The notes: a model not told the origin generated them from the sequence alone. A stretch of 40,027 nucleotides of DNA from Bacteroidota bacterium (GCA_947476645.1 CANJRM010000021.1:1-40027); one strand, 5' to 3'; numbered from the stretch's first letter, positions 8,042 to 15,776 are shown. Made by a program: numbers and translations.

Positions 8042-9307
8042 TCATGCGAAAAGCGTCAACTGATTTTTCTTTAAAATCTTTGACATCACCTCATCTACTA
8101 TTTCATCTGTAAGATAAGGCTTGAATACCTTCTCCCAAGTAACATGTCTTACCCAAAAACCGTAATCACATTTATCCCAATACCTTTCTAAAGAAGACAA
8201 AGACCAAAGCAAACTATAATTACTACTTATTAATGAAACCCAGTTCCATTTATCTTCATACTTTTCAATAATAGTCTCAGACCAAGGCTTATAATGACTT
8301 AAATTGTTCCAGTCCCATTTATCCATATACTTTTCAATAATAGTTTCAGACCAAGGGAAGCCTTCATTACTACTCAACTCCTTCCAGTGCCATTTATTAT
8401 AATACTTATCAAAAAATGACTCAGACCAAGGCAAGCAATTATTAAGACTTAAAAGACGCCAATCCCATTTAGATAAATGCTTTTCTAAAAAGGCTTCAGT
8501 CCAAGGCAAGTCCCGATTGCAACTTAGTGATTTCCAATCCCATTTATTCCTATACTTTTCTATAAGATTTTCAGACCAAGGTATTGCTTTATTATAGCTT
8601 AAAGCTTCCCAACTCCATCTATCCTTATATTTCTCAATTAAAGATGTAGACCAAGGAACATATTCACTACTACTAAGGTAATACCAATCCCATCTATCGT
8701 GATATTTTTCAATTAGGCTTTCAGACCAAGGTAATGCCCTATTATGGCTTAAAGCTTCCCATCTCCATCTATCCTTATATTTCTCAATAAAAGATACCGA
8801 CCAGGGTAATATTTCGTTGGCACTTAAACTAAATCCCCATCCTGAATTTTCCTTACCCTTCCAATTCCAAGAATCGCTGAACTTTTCAATTAACGTTTCA
8901 GACCAAGGTAAGCCTTCATTACGGCTAAGAAACTCCCACTTCCATTTGTCGTGAAAATTTGTAATTAATTCTTCAGACCAAGGTAAGCTCTCGACTTGAC
9001 ATAGATACTGCCACTTCCATTTTCCTTTATATTTTTGAACTAATGTCTCAGACCATTGTAAGTCATCATTTCCACTTAAATGTTCCCATTTCCATTGTTT
9101 CTTATACTTCTCTATAAGGTTTTCTGGTAACGGATAAAAGAGACTAAACAACTCTATTGTATAATTTGGTCTTTCTATTAAAAATTTTAAAACATCATCT
9201 CGTTTAGCATTAGTCAACAACCTATCAATTAAAGCCAACTGATTACTAACCTTAGCAGCTATTCGATTATCGTTCGAATTAAAGGGCTTTATTGAATTAT
9301 TATCCAT
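8042..9307 (-). CDS. tryptophan-rich tandem-repeat protein (about 12-13 repeats), first gene of the leftward arm
   Basis: 421 aa, ATG 9307. Clear paralogue of 5745..6857: same N-terminal region (LIDRLL motif, then DDVLKFL and FYPLPENLIEKY) and the same 25-residue unit, here W-x-W-x-x-L-S-x-N-x-x-L-P-W-S-E-x-L-I-E-K-Y. One unit (near residues 140-175) carries a 9-10 residue insertion with GKENSGWGFS. The last units degrade and end WEKVFKPYL, matching WEKAFQPYV in the paralogue, so both proteins share a cap. No signal peptide or membrane segment. First gene after the divergent intergenic region. Confidence 0.85.
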   Translation of the reverse strand: MDNNSIKPFNSNDNRIAAKVSNQLALIDRLLTNAKRDDVLKFLIERPNYTIELFSLFYPLPENLIEKYKKQWKWEHLSGNDDLQWSETLVQKYKGKWKWQYLCQVESLPWSEELITNFHDKWKWEFLSRNEGLPWSETLIEKFSDSWNWKGKENSGWGFSLSANEILPWSVSFIEKYKDRWRWEALSHNRALPWSESLIEKYHDRWDWYYLSSSEYVPWSTSLIEKYKDRWSWEALSYNKAIPWSENLIEKYRNKWDWKSLSCNRDLPWTEAFLEKHLSKWDWRLLSLNNCLPWSESFFDKYYNKWHWKELSSNEGFPWSETIIEKYMDKWDWNNLSHYKPWSETIIEKYEDKWNWVSLISSNYSLLWSLSSLERYWDKCDYGFWVRHVTWEKVFKPYLTDEIVDEVMSKILKKNQLTLFA

Positions 9308-9375
9308 TTGATTTATTACAGTTAAGCAACTGCTGAGATTGGTTAAGTCTTAATGACGCAGTCTACTAAAATTGT

Positions 9376-9383
9376 CAAAGTTA
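9376..9383 (-). promoter_or_regulatory. -7 box for the leftward arm of the cassette
   Basis: TAACTTTG on the minus strand, an exact TAnnTTTG, about 70 bp before ATG 9307. No TTG at the expected distance. The box lies inside the space before the WD40 start at 9426, so the two arms share this roughly 120-bp control region. Confidence 0.35.
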
Positions 9384-9425
9384 AATGTATGCTTTAAACA
9401 TTTAGCTTTAAACTTTATTATCCAT

Positions 9426-10484
9426 ATGGAAGAACAATACCCAAAACCAATCAATCCTTATGTTAGAGGAAGTTTAGTTAAAACTAATGACTCCATTTCT
9501 GTTACCAAGAAAATACTCTCTGAAAGCATTCATGAATTTCATGGTGATTTTACAGGGGAACCCATTTGGAGGATAAATGCTCACTCTAAATCGGTTAGAA
9601 AAATTATCCTCTCGAAGTATTATAACAATATAGTTTCAGCAAGTGAGGATGGTTTTATAAAAGTATGGGATAAAGAAACTGGTCACTTATTACGAGAATT
9701 CAAACATGAAGAAAATTGGGTTTGTGCTCTTGCGGATGTAATTGTCAACCCAGAAACTGATGTAGATTATTTTCTATTTAGTGCAGGAAAATCAGGAAAA
9801 CTTTTTCGAACAACTATAGACGATTATCTGATAGTGGAAGATATTAAAGCCCATAACTTGATAATAACTGACCTCGCGATTTCTAAAGACAATAAGTTAG
9901 TAGCTACTGCCAGTTGGGATGACAGAATTAAAATTTGGGATATAGAGTCTTTACAACTTCAAGTTGGTTTTATTGGGCATAACTTAGGAGTAAACTCCAT
10001 AGAATTCATTGATGACAAAAATGTTTTGGCAACTGGAGGAAAAGATGAAAAAATAAAAATTTGGCTACCCAATGGTGAATTAATATCTGAACTTTCAGGT
10101 CATAAACATTGGGTAGAAGTAGTAACGTATTGTCCCAACAAAAATATTCTCGCAAGTGGAAGCTGCGATAACACGATTAAAATTTGGAATTGGCAAGAAG
10201 GCAGATGCCTATTAACGATTGAAAATGAAGAATGGATTAATGATTTGACATTTTCGGAAGATGGAAACTTTTTAGTCGCCAGTTGTTACAATGCTTCTGT
10301 AAAAGTATTTGAAACAAAAAACTTCACGCAGATTGCTTTATTTCAAGAACATTCCAAATTTCATCCCTTTAATCATTCTATCGGAAGAGAATCCACTAAT
10401 TGGATATATTCTGTTCTATTTGATGATAGTTCAAATAAAATATTTAGTGCAAGTTCAGACGGATGTATTTATAAATGGAAATAA
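9426..10484 (+). CDS. WD40 beta-propeller protein, first gene of the rightward arm
   Basis: 352 aa from ATG 9426; a TTG 54 bases upstream is in frame but less likely, because the ATG gives an N-terminus (MEEQYPKPIN) like those of the other cassette scaffolds. After a TKKIL motif near residue 30, seven WD40 units follow, with typical endings IKVWD, IKIWD, IKIWL, IKIWN, and IYKWK closing the propeller. Several GH dipeptides begin blades. No membrane segment or enzymatic domain. Expected to bind partner proteins. Starts the operon with the J-protein gene six bases downstream. Confidence 0.9.
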   Translation: MEEQYPKPINPYVRGSLVKTNDSISVTKKILSESIHEFHGDFTGEPIWRINAHSKSVRKIILSKYYNNIVSASEDGFIKVWDKETGHLLREFKHEENWVCALADVIVNPETDVDYFLFSAGKSGKLFRTTIDDYLIVEDIKAHNLIITDLAISKDNKLVATASWDDRIKIWDIESLQLQVGFIGHNLGVNSIEFIDDKNVLATGGKDEKIKIWLPNGELISELSGHKHWVEVVTYCPNKNILASGSCDNTIKIWNWQEGRCLLTIENEEWINDLTFSEDGNFLVASCYNASVKVFETKNFTQIALFQEHSKFHPFNHSIGRESTNWIYSVLFDDSSNKIFSASSDGCIYKWK

Positions 10485-10490
10485 TAAGAA

Positions 10491-11393
10491 ATGGAAAAAC
10501 TGATTAAAAGGCTTGAGATTTTAATAAACTATATCCAACTCGAAGAAGCAGAGGATATAAAAACTGAAGTTGTGAAACTAAAGCAGTTTAGCGAAGATGT
10601 TGAGATTGCCTCTATTGTAACCGATTTGAATAAAGCTGCATACGCCAGTGCAACAACTAAAATCAATAATTTCATAAACAGCCATAAACAACTGCACAAA
10701 TGGATTGACCCTGAAATTGCTGCCCTGAAACTTGAATTGAGCCATTTGGAAAGTGACTTAACGCTTTTTTCAAATGAAAAATCAGAATTGGAAAAGTTGT
10801 TGTCCGACTTCCACAATCGACATACAATAGAACTGGGGGACATCATTGCTGAAATCCTTAAACTAAGGATGGAAAAATTCAAGAATGAACCACCCAAATA
10901 TGAAGAAGCCAAAAAAGATTATGAAAGCTACAAAGAGCAAGTAAAAACTGAAAAAGAAAAACCAAGGTTTGAATTAAATGATGATGAAAAATTAGAACTA
11001 AAACGGAAATTTAGAAAAGCAGCTATTATATGTCATCCCGATAAAGTGGCGGAGGAAAATAAAGATAGGGCGGCAAAGATATTCATTGATTTACAGCAAG
11101 CTTATGAAGCAAATGACTTGCAAAAAGTTAATGCCATTCTGGATAACCTGGAGCAAGGAAATTTCCTTCATGCAAAATCTGAAGTTATATCTGAAAAGGA
11201 ACAACTCAAGGCTGCAATTGCCAACCTCACATCACAATTGAGCAATCTTCGTTCTGAATTAGCTGAGATAAAAGACAGTGAAGCATATAAAACAATTATT
11301 TCTATTGGAGATGATTGGGATGGTTACTTCACAAAATTGAAATCTAAATTATCCTTGGAATTAGAGCATTTGAAGCAAACGGTAGTTCAATGA
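10491..11393 (+). CDS. coiled-coil protein with an embedded J domain that keeps HPD, second gene of the rightward arm
   Basis: 300 aa. Long helical stretches (about 1-160 and 225-300) rich in Glu/Lys/Leu with heptad character surround a short J domain at about 166-210: LKRKFRKAAIICHPDKV (HPD at 182-184) followed by helix III (AAKIFIDLQQAYEANDL). Helix I is weak or missing, so this is an abbreviated J domain of the kind seen inside coiled-coil proteins. HPD suggests real contact with DnaK. The gene is six bases after the WD40 gene and 18 before the next, a tight operon. Confidence 0.85.
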   Translation: MEKLIKRLEILINYIQLEEAEDIKTEVVKLKQFSEDVEIASIVTDLNKAAYASATTKINNFINSHKQLHKWIDPEIAALKLELSHLESDLTLFSNEKSELEKLLSDFHNRHTIELGDIIAEILKLRMEKFKNEPPKYEEAKKDYESYKEQVKTEKEKPRFELNDDEKLELKRKFRKAAIICHPDKVAEENKDRAAKIFIDLQQAYEANDLQKVNAILDNLEQGNFLHAKSEVISEKEQLKAAIANLTSQLSNLRSELAEIKDSEAYKTIISIGDDWDGYFTKLKSKLSLELEHLKQTVVQ

Positions 11394-11411
11394 TTTTTTA
11401 TCAGGAATGCA

Positions 11412-12470
11412 ATGGAAGATAGAGCTGAAAATAAATTTCCGATAATTTCATATAGGTCAAATGCGATAGTTAGCGTCAATAATATATTATCGTTAATAGA
11501 TAAAATACTTCCCAAAAGGTCTATCGAAGGAAGGCAAATAAAAATACTCAACATCAGCAACATCAGCTTCATCGATAAGGTTCTGGGGTTAGGACTTGTT
11601 TTGATAGATAGTAGTGGTGCAATAAGTGTAATTGACGGTTCTAATCAATTGCATCATTTGAATAGCAAATTGCCTTTTGCGCATTATTCCTTTGAATCAT
11701 CAAACTTTAAAGTAAACGGAACACTCAGCCTTGTTTATAGCTCTTTCAATATTGCCAACACTAACGATAATTATTTTGGGAAACTGGAAATATCGAAAGA
11801 ACTCGGAGTTAGAAATATTTTTAGAAAACAATCCGACTCGTTAAATTCTTGTATTCAAGAATTGAATGAGTCGACAATTTTAACTTCTGGATTTAAAGAA
11901 AATATTATAAAATTTTGGACTATAAAACCAAGTTCGGAGTTCTCCTCTGTTAATGGAGAATGTTCATTAATAAAGGAGGTAAGGTTAGATGATAGAGAAG
12001 GCTTTGGTGTTTACTCCTTTATGTTTATTGATAAAGACATCATAATAACTAACAATGGCGAATCCGTAAAGTTTTGGAATATAGCTGGTGAAATGATTCA
12101 TTTAATGAAATATTTCTATGTAAGGTCTTTTAGCGTATGCAGTAACAAAAATCTACTCCTAATAAATGCAACTTTAGAGGAATCAACTTCACAATATGCT
12201 AAATCATTATTCATTGTGAATATGACTGGAAAAGAAATTATAAAAGTTATAGAGACCGACAAATACATTAATTCATTCTTTATGACAGAAGATGAAAACC
12301 ATATATTTATAATTAATGACGATTTATCTATAGACATCTATGATACTTTAATATTTAATCGTCTCGCCAGGTATAGTGGGCATAGTGCTAAAATTATTGC
12401 AATGCATTACGATACAAATTCTGGAATAGTTTATTCTTCTGATAAGGACTCTATACATATGTGGCATTAA
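11412..12470 (+). CDS. divergent WD40-like propeller protein, third gene of the rightward arm
   Basis: 352 aa, exactly the length of the first WD40 protein in the operon. Blade endings are degenerate but recognisable: IIKFWT, ESVKFWN, IDIYD and a C-terminal SIHMWH preceded by a GHSAKIIAMHYD blade start. The N-terminus has a LIDKIL motif near residues 28-33, matching LIDRLL of the W-repeat protein on the other arm. Only the later blades match the WD40 pattern well; the first half may be a propeller too diverged to see. No enzyme motif. Confidence 0.75.
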   Translation: MEDRAENKFPIISYRSNAIVSVNNILSLIDKILPKRSIEGRQIKILNISNISFIDKVLGLGLVLIDSSGAISVIDGSNQLHHLNSKLPFAHYSFESSNFKVNGTLSLVYSSFNIANTNDNYFGKLEISKELGVRNIFRKQSDSLNSCIQELNESTILTSGFKENIIKFWTIKPSSEFSSVNGECSLIKEVRLDDREGFGVYSFMFIDKDIIITNNGESVKFWNIAGEMIHLMKYFYVRSFSVCSNKNLLLINATLEESTSQYAKSLFIVNMTGKEIIKVIETDKYINSFFMTEDENHIFIINDDLSIDIYDTLIFNRLARYSGHSAKIIAMHYDTNSGIVYSSDKDSIHMWH

Positions 12471-12492
12471 GTATGAAATTTTCCGAATGTTC

Positions 12493-12957
12493 TTATTTCT
12501 TCCCCTGCAAGAACTTCAAGAAATCAGAGTAGCTCATAAAACTGGCTTTGTTATTCAAATAGTCTTTGAAATTATTTAGCTCCGAATATTCTCCCTCCTC
12601 TTCAAAGTTTCTTGTTCCGAAACCTTCATATAGAGCACCTAGGAACATGAGTATTGTTGTTAGGTACCACCACAGAATAAATAACATCAATGGCAAGCAG
12701 ATGAACATATCGAAAATGAAACTCCACACGTTCAACTCTTTTATCGGAGTGAAGTAATGATAGAACTGCGTTTCATGCAGGGAGAATTCGTAAAACAAAA
12801 ATCCACGTATCACCATCGCCATCAACCAACGCAATGGATAAATGCAAGTCTCACTGCTGAAAACAAATGCCAGGTGTAGCACCGACAAAACAATTTGCAG
12901 GATAATGACACCGATGGATTTTTTCGGTGGAGGGAGAAATGAAAAAGGATTGAACAC
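12493..12957 (-). CDS. small membrane protein, 154 aa, at the right end of the cassette
   Basis: GTG start at 12957 (no ATG in frame; upstream stop at TAA close by). Hydrophobic segments at about 14-34, 41-55, 78-97 and 99-112, then a cytoplasmic-looking tail ending SYSDFLKFLQGKK. RDD-like or other families were considered but no motif supports them. Convergent with the WD40-like gene (22-bp gap). Its tail is echoed in the remnant at 5169..5339, suggesting that similar genes once stood on both sides of the cassette. A large nested palindrome lies immediately upstream of its start. Confidence 0.65.
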   Translation of the reverse strand: MFNPFSFLPPPKKSIGVIILQIVLSVLHLAFVFSSETCIYPLRWLMAMVIRGFLFYEFSLHETQFYHYFTPIKELNVWSFIFDMFICLPLMLFILWWYLTTILMFLGALYEGFGTRNFEEEGEYSELNNFKDYLNNKASFMSYSDFLKFLQGKK

Positions 12958-12964
12958 ACCTTCA

Positions 12965-13040
12965 TCCCTTGATACGGATTAGCACGTTCTTGCTATGTAT
13001 TCAATAGAGCATAGACGTGCTCGCGTAGTTCATCAAGGGA
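12965..13040. repeat. nested imperfect palindrome, about 76 bp
   Basis: Three arm pairs are nested in the right order: TCCCTTGAT (12965-12973) with ATCAAGGGA (13032-13040), AGCACGT (12981-12987) with ACGTGCT (13015-13021), and CTATG (12993-12997) with CATAG (13010-13014). The unpaired parts are 7 and 10 bases, then a 5-base bulge on one side, then a 12-base loop. It starts eight bases from the GTG of the 12493 gene. Could be an operator, a small mobile-element end or a recombination site; no gene or T-run goes with it. Confidence 0.6.
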
Positions 13041-13162
13041 GGCTTAGATTTCTATCCGAAAAAAATCCGAAAAAAAAAATTTTGAGCACAGGCAAATGGA
13101 ATATCAAAATCGGAAAATTCCCCACAGGCAGTCTTTACCATCATCCCCTATCATATTGGAAC

Positions 13163-13207
13163 GGGGGCAGGGCTGTAGGAAGGCGGGTAACGGGAGTAGG
13201 GAGGGGG
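13163..13207 (+). other. G-rich tract with a canonical G-quadruplex motif
   Basis: In otherwise AT-rich DNA the plus strand has GGGGG (13163-13167) and GGG (13170-13172), and then GGG-TAAC-GGG-AGTA-GGG-A-GGGGG (13185-13207), which satisfies the four-run G3 with loops 1-7 rule. The rest of the 457-base gap 12958..13414 holds the palindrome, a poly-A tract near 13067-13079 and a promoter box; an apparent 71-codon ORF here is not credible. Confidence 0.6.
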
Positions 13208-13338
13208 TAACTGAAATATCCAACTAGTAAAAAAAGAAATGAAAAATCTAGAATCAACTCACAAAAGTTCAACCTCATGAAACTGTTGCTGGAAAATATT
13301 CTTCAAGGGCTCTATAAAATTTGCCAAAAGATATTGGT

Positions 13339-13346
13339 TATGTTTG
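13339..13346 (+). promoter_or_regulatory. -7 box TATGTTTG upstream of the lipoprotein gene
   Basis: Exact TAnnTTTG, 69 bp before ATG 13415. A TTG at 13321-13323 is 15 bp upstream, a little short for the phylum's spacing. Confidence 0.4.
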
Positions 13347-13414
13347 TCTAATCCTCACAAAGAATTACTGCAACCCTAAACAATTCAGTTGCATTCGTTA
13401 CACAAAAAATTATT

Positions 13415-14446
13415 ATGAAAAAAACCAATCCACTTACACTCTTATCGGTTATTATTTTAATGCTCGCTATTTCTTCCTGTTCGAAAAATATGTTGGTGAC
13501 AAAATCAACCAACGCCAGAGATTATCAATTAAACGCGCATCAAAGCGGATTAGTCCTGCGCCCTATGTTGGCTGACCTTCAAGTAGAAAGCACGAAAAAA
13601 GAAGTTACCTATTCTGCTCCTTTGAACAAGAAAAAGCCAGACCCACTGAACCTAAAGGCATCTGACCTAAAGAGCAATGCATTGCAGCTTTTTTTGACTA
13701 CTCATAACTGCGATTATGTTGTTGACCCTGTATTCATCAAAACGGTATCTAAATCCAAAGGCAGATTAAGAGAATTGACCATCAATGTTTCAGGCTTCCC
13801 AGCTAAATATTCGAAAATTTACCAAGTAGATTCTTTGCCTAAATCTGTAGTTCAATACGATAAACTAAATAAACCTGTTAAGCGTTTAGACTATATCAAT
13901 TCAATTGAAGATAATGACACTAAATTTGGCCTTGAAGCAACTGTTGGCAATGTAGGAGGTGCCCAATTTGATTATGTGTTTAAGGATATGGAAGACGTTA
14001 AGCTACGGGCTTATGTATCAATTTATGTTCCGTTATCATCCGCTGGTAGCTTGACAGGAAAACTTAAAGACAAAAATGATAATGAGATAACTATGGCTTT
14101 TGGGGGTAATGCTAAAAACTTCAGATTGGGATTAGGAATCATGCCTGAATTTCTCTTAGGCAGATTCGTGAAAATTAGATTAAATGGAGGATTAAATATA
14201 TCTCCGTATATATTTGAGAATACGATGTTCAGTTCTGTTATACGACTAGGGTTACAGCTTGGTGGTGGATTAGATGTAAAGTTGTATAAGAACTTATCTA
14301 TAATAGGAAAATTTCACTCAAATGTAAACTTTGCAGATGTTGCATCAAAAAAGAAAGATTCAACTTGGGAAGGCAAGATTTTAGTGAAGAAGTTTAGTAA
14401 TTCTGAGTACGTGAACGGTAGCGTTGGCTTACGCTTGACATTTTAG
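13415..14446 (+). CDS. lipoprotein with a C-terminal beta-barrel-like domain
   Basis: 343 aa. A type II signal peptide (MKKTNPLTLLSVIILMLAIS) ends in the lipobox ISSC with Cys22, followed by SKN. Residues about 30-165 are soluble with basic and hydroxyl-rich segments. From about 170 the sequence becomes glycine-rich and alternating (TKFGLEATVGNVGGAQFDY..., RLGLGIMPEFLLG, LGLQLGGGLDVKLYKNL) and ends VGLRLTF, an aromatic C-terminus typical of outer-membrane strands. Probably an outer-membrane lipoprotein of unknown role. Its own promoter and terminator make it a single-gene unit. Confidence 0.7.
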   Translation: MKKTNPLTLLSVIILMLAISSCSKNMLVTKSTNARDYQLNAHQSGLVLRPMLADLQVESTKKEVTYSAPLNKKKPDPLNLKASDLKSNALQLFLTTHNCDYVVDPVFIKTVSKSKGRLRELTINVSGFPAKYSKIYQVDSLPKSVVQYDKLNKPVKRLDYINSIEDNDTKFGLEATVGNVGGAQFDYVFKDMEDVKLRAYVSIYVPLSSAGSLTGKLKDKNDNEITMAFGGNAKNFRLGLGIMPEFLLGRFVKIRLNGGLNISPYIFENTMFSSVIRLGLQLGGGLDVKLYKNLSIIGKFHSNVNFADVASKKKDSTWEGKILVKKFSNSEYVNGSVGLRLTF

Positions 14447-14465
14447 CGAAATAAAAAACCAAATC

Positions 14466-14500
14466 AAAAATGCCCTCCACAAAAAATGGCGGGCATTTTT
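14466..14500 (+). terminator. intrinsic terminator after the lipoprotein gene
   Basis: AAAAATGCCC (14466-14475) pairs with GGGCATTTTT (14491-14500); an inner CCA/TGG adds three pairs after a mismatch. The T-run is on the plus-strand side 20 bases after the stop codon, and the mirrored A-run may serve the minus strand as well. Confidence 0.75.
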
Positions 14501-14541
14501 ATTTTGAATATTACAACCGAGCATCCTAAGCACAGAATTCT

Positions 14542-15048
14542 TTATTCAAATATTTCTTCGATGAATAACCCAGAAACATAAGCCATTACATCCTTGGTTA
14601 CATGCTCGGTAGGGATGATTACACCATCTTTGATTTTATAAAACCTTTCAGCCTGCCATATCTTTATATTGACCGATTCGCCCAACACCTTGAATAAAGA
14701 ATGATTAATCAACGAAGCTCTGGTGTTCTCAATCAATACACCATAACCTAGATTGCTAACCCTTATGCCGTTTTCCAGAACAAGGCTGTATTCATAAATA
14801 TCCTTTAGCCGTCTCCGCAGGAAGTTTTCATAGGAACGTCCCAGTATGGTTCCGTAGGGGGTATCTTCCAGTCTTGTTGAAATCAAGGGTGAAATAACAG
14901 GCAGAGCTTCGGTATCGTTTGGAATGATGCGTTCAATTCCGATTACCTTATTTGAAAAGATTGGGAGGTTCATTGAGTAAAGCAGAGGGTCGATGTATAG
15001 GCTGGTGTAATTAGCGGAATACCAGAAATAACAGTTGTGGTTTTTCAT
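14542..15048 (-). CDS. hypothetical protein, 168 aa
   Basis: ATG at 15048, stop at 14542. Soluble, mixed alpha/beta, without signal peptide. Central part IENTRASLINHSLFKVLGE and the end TEHVTKDVMAYVSGLFIEEIFE look well folded. I recognise no family. Divergent from 15151..15633 across a 102-bp gap. The frame is intact and has no closely overlapping rival, so it is likely real. Confidence 0.55.
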   Translation of the reverse strand: MKNHNCYFWYSANYTSLYIDPLLYSMNLPIFSNKVIGIERIIPNDTEALPVISPLISTRLEDTPYGTILGRSYENFLRRRLKDIYEYSLVLENGIRVSNLGYGVLIENTRASLINHSLFKVLGESVNIKIWQAERFYKIKDGVIIPTEHVTKDVMAYVSGLFIEEIFE

Positions 15049-15150
15049 GCTTGTTTATTGATAAATATCTCGTGCAAGCAAACTCTACTCATTGACAAAG
15101 CTGTTTCTTGAAAGAATTAAGAATTAGGTTTTCTAATTTATCTTCGCTCC

Positions 15151-15633
15151 ATGAGAACAGGACTAATCATTGCGGAATTTGAAACATACTATTGCACTTC
15201 ATTTCAACATACCGCTCGTGTCAAATATGATGTAGACTTCAATACAAGCAACGTTGATGCTCTGGGTCTTAAACTAGCTGAGCTGAGAGAGAAGATTCAA
15301 TCGAATCGTCATAAAAATGTTCATGTCGGGTTTCAAATAACCATAGACCATGTAATCCATGTAGAAAATCTGCTCAATCAGATTTTAGAAAGATATAAGG
15401 AGATTTTCAGTGTATTTCCATCCAATAGGAAGATTTATACTATTAATCAAAAATTGAGAGAAGCAGATGCTCCATCACCAAAGGACGTAGCGAAAGATGT
15501 TTTGAGGGAGATTCTTAATCCCGATGTTAAGCCCAAACAGTCCAAATCTGAAAGAATAAAAGCAGATGCTGAAGCAGTTAGCAAAAAACGAGCGTTAAAC
15601 CTCATTCGAAAAAATAGTGCTAAAAATAAGTAG
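15151..15633 (+). CDS. hypothetical protein with a basic tail, 160 aa
   Basis: ATG at 15151; a near-consensus TATCTTCG lies five bases before it, so the transcript could be almost leaderless. Residues 1-90 contain a beta-strand pair and a long helix (VHVENLLNQILERYKEIF). From about 120 the tail is highly basic (KPKQSKSERIKADAEAVSKK), compatible with nucleic-acid binding. No family recognised. It is the last gene of the accessory block before the tRNA-Ser; its final codons overlap the first copy of a short direct repeat. Confidence 0.55.
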   Translation: MRTGLIIAEFETYYCTSFQHTARVKYDVDFNTSNVDALGLKLAELREKIQSNRHKNVHVGFQITIDHVIHVENLLNQILERYKEIFSVFPSNRKIYTINQKLREADAPSPKDVAKDVLREILNPDVKPKQSKSERIKADAEAVSKKRALNLIRKNSAKNK

Positions 15634-15691
15634 CACAATAGCTTTTACCTATGAAAAGACTACGAAACACAGTGCTAAAACAGTGCTAAAT
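15615..15691. repeat. AGTGCTAAA direct repeats beside the tRNA-Ser
   Basis: Three copies of [CT]AGTGCTAAA: 15615-15624 (inside the last codons of the upstream gene), then two in perfect tandem, 15670-15680 and 15681-15691 (11-bp period). They lie about 85-160 bp from the tRNA 3' end, on the accessory side. Arm-type integrase binding sites are one possible explanation. Confidence 0.5.
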
Positions 15692-15741
15692 ACCCCCAAA
15701 CGTAGGGCTTTCTAAAAAACGCAACTCCTTGATTATCAATG

Positions 15742-15770
15742 AAAAATGCCCCTGAAGTAGGGGCATTTTT
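15742..15770. terminator. bidirectional intrinsic terminator between the accessory block and tRNA-Ser
   Basis: A perfect 12-bp stem, AAAAATGCCCCT (15742-15753) with AGGGGCATTTTT (15759-15770), and a 5-base loop. It ends seven bases before the tRNA 3' end, so it stops tRNA-Ser transcription leftward and can stop the 15151 gene rightward. Confidence 0.85.
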
Positions 15771-15776
15771 GCTCTG

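Noticed and set aside
9372-9425. TTG start extending the WD40 protein by 18 residues
   Set aside because: The ATG at 9426 gives an N-terminus like those of the other scaffolds and leaves the divergent promoter region free.
10491-11393. Reading the J-domain protein as an SMC/Rad50-like ATPase because of its coiled coils
   Set aside because: No Walker A or B motif is present, and HPD with its helix III fits a J domain.
12995-13210. 71-codon plus-strand ORF
   Set aside because: It runs through the palindrome, poly-A and G-rich tract; the product is low-complexity with no protein-like pattern.
13321-13575. 84-codon ORF overlapping the lipoprotein start
   Set aside because: It overlaps the lipobox region in another frame and has no domain; the lipoprotein frame is clearly coding.
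1-15740. A complete integrative element in the window
   Set aside because: No integrase, relaxase, conjugation or transposase gene is visible and the left end is outside; only the tRNA-side boundary can be argued.
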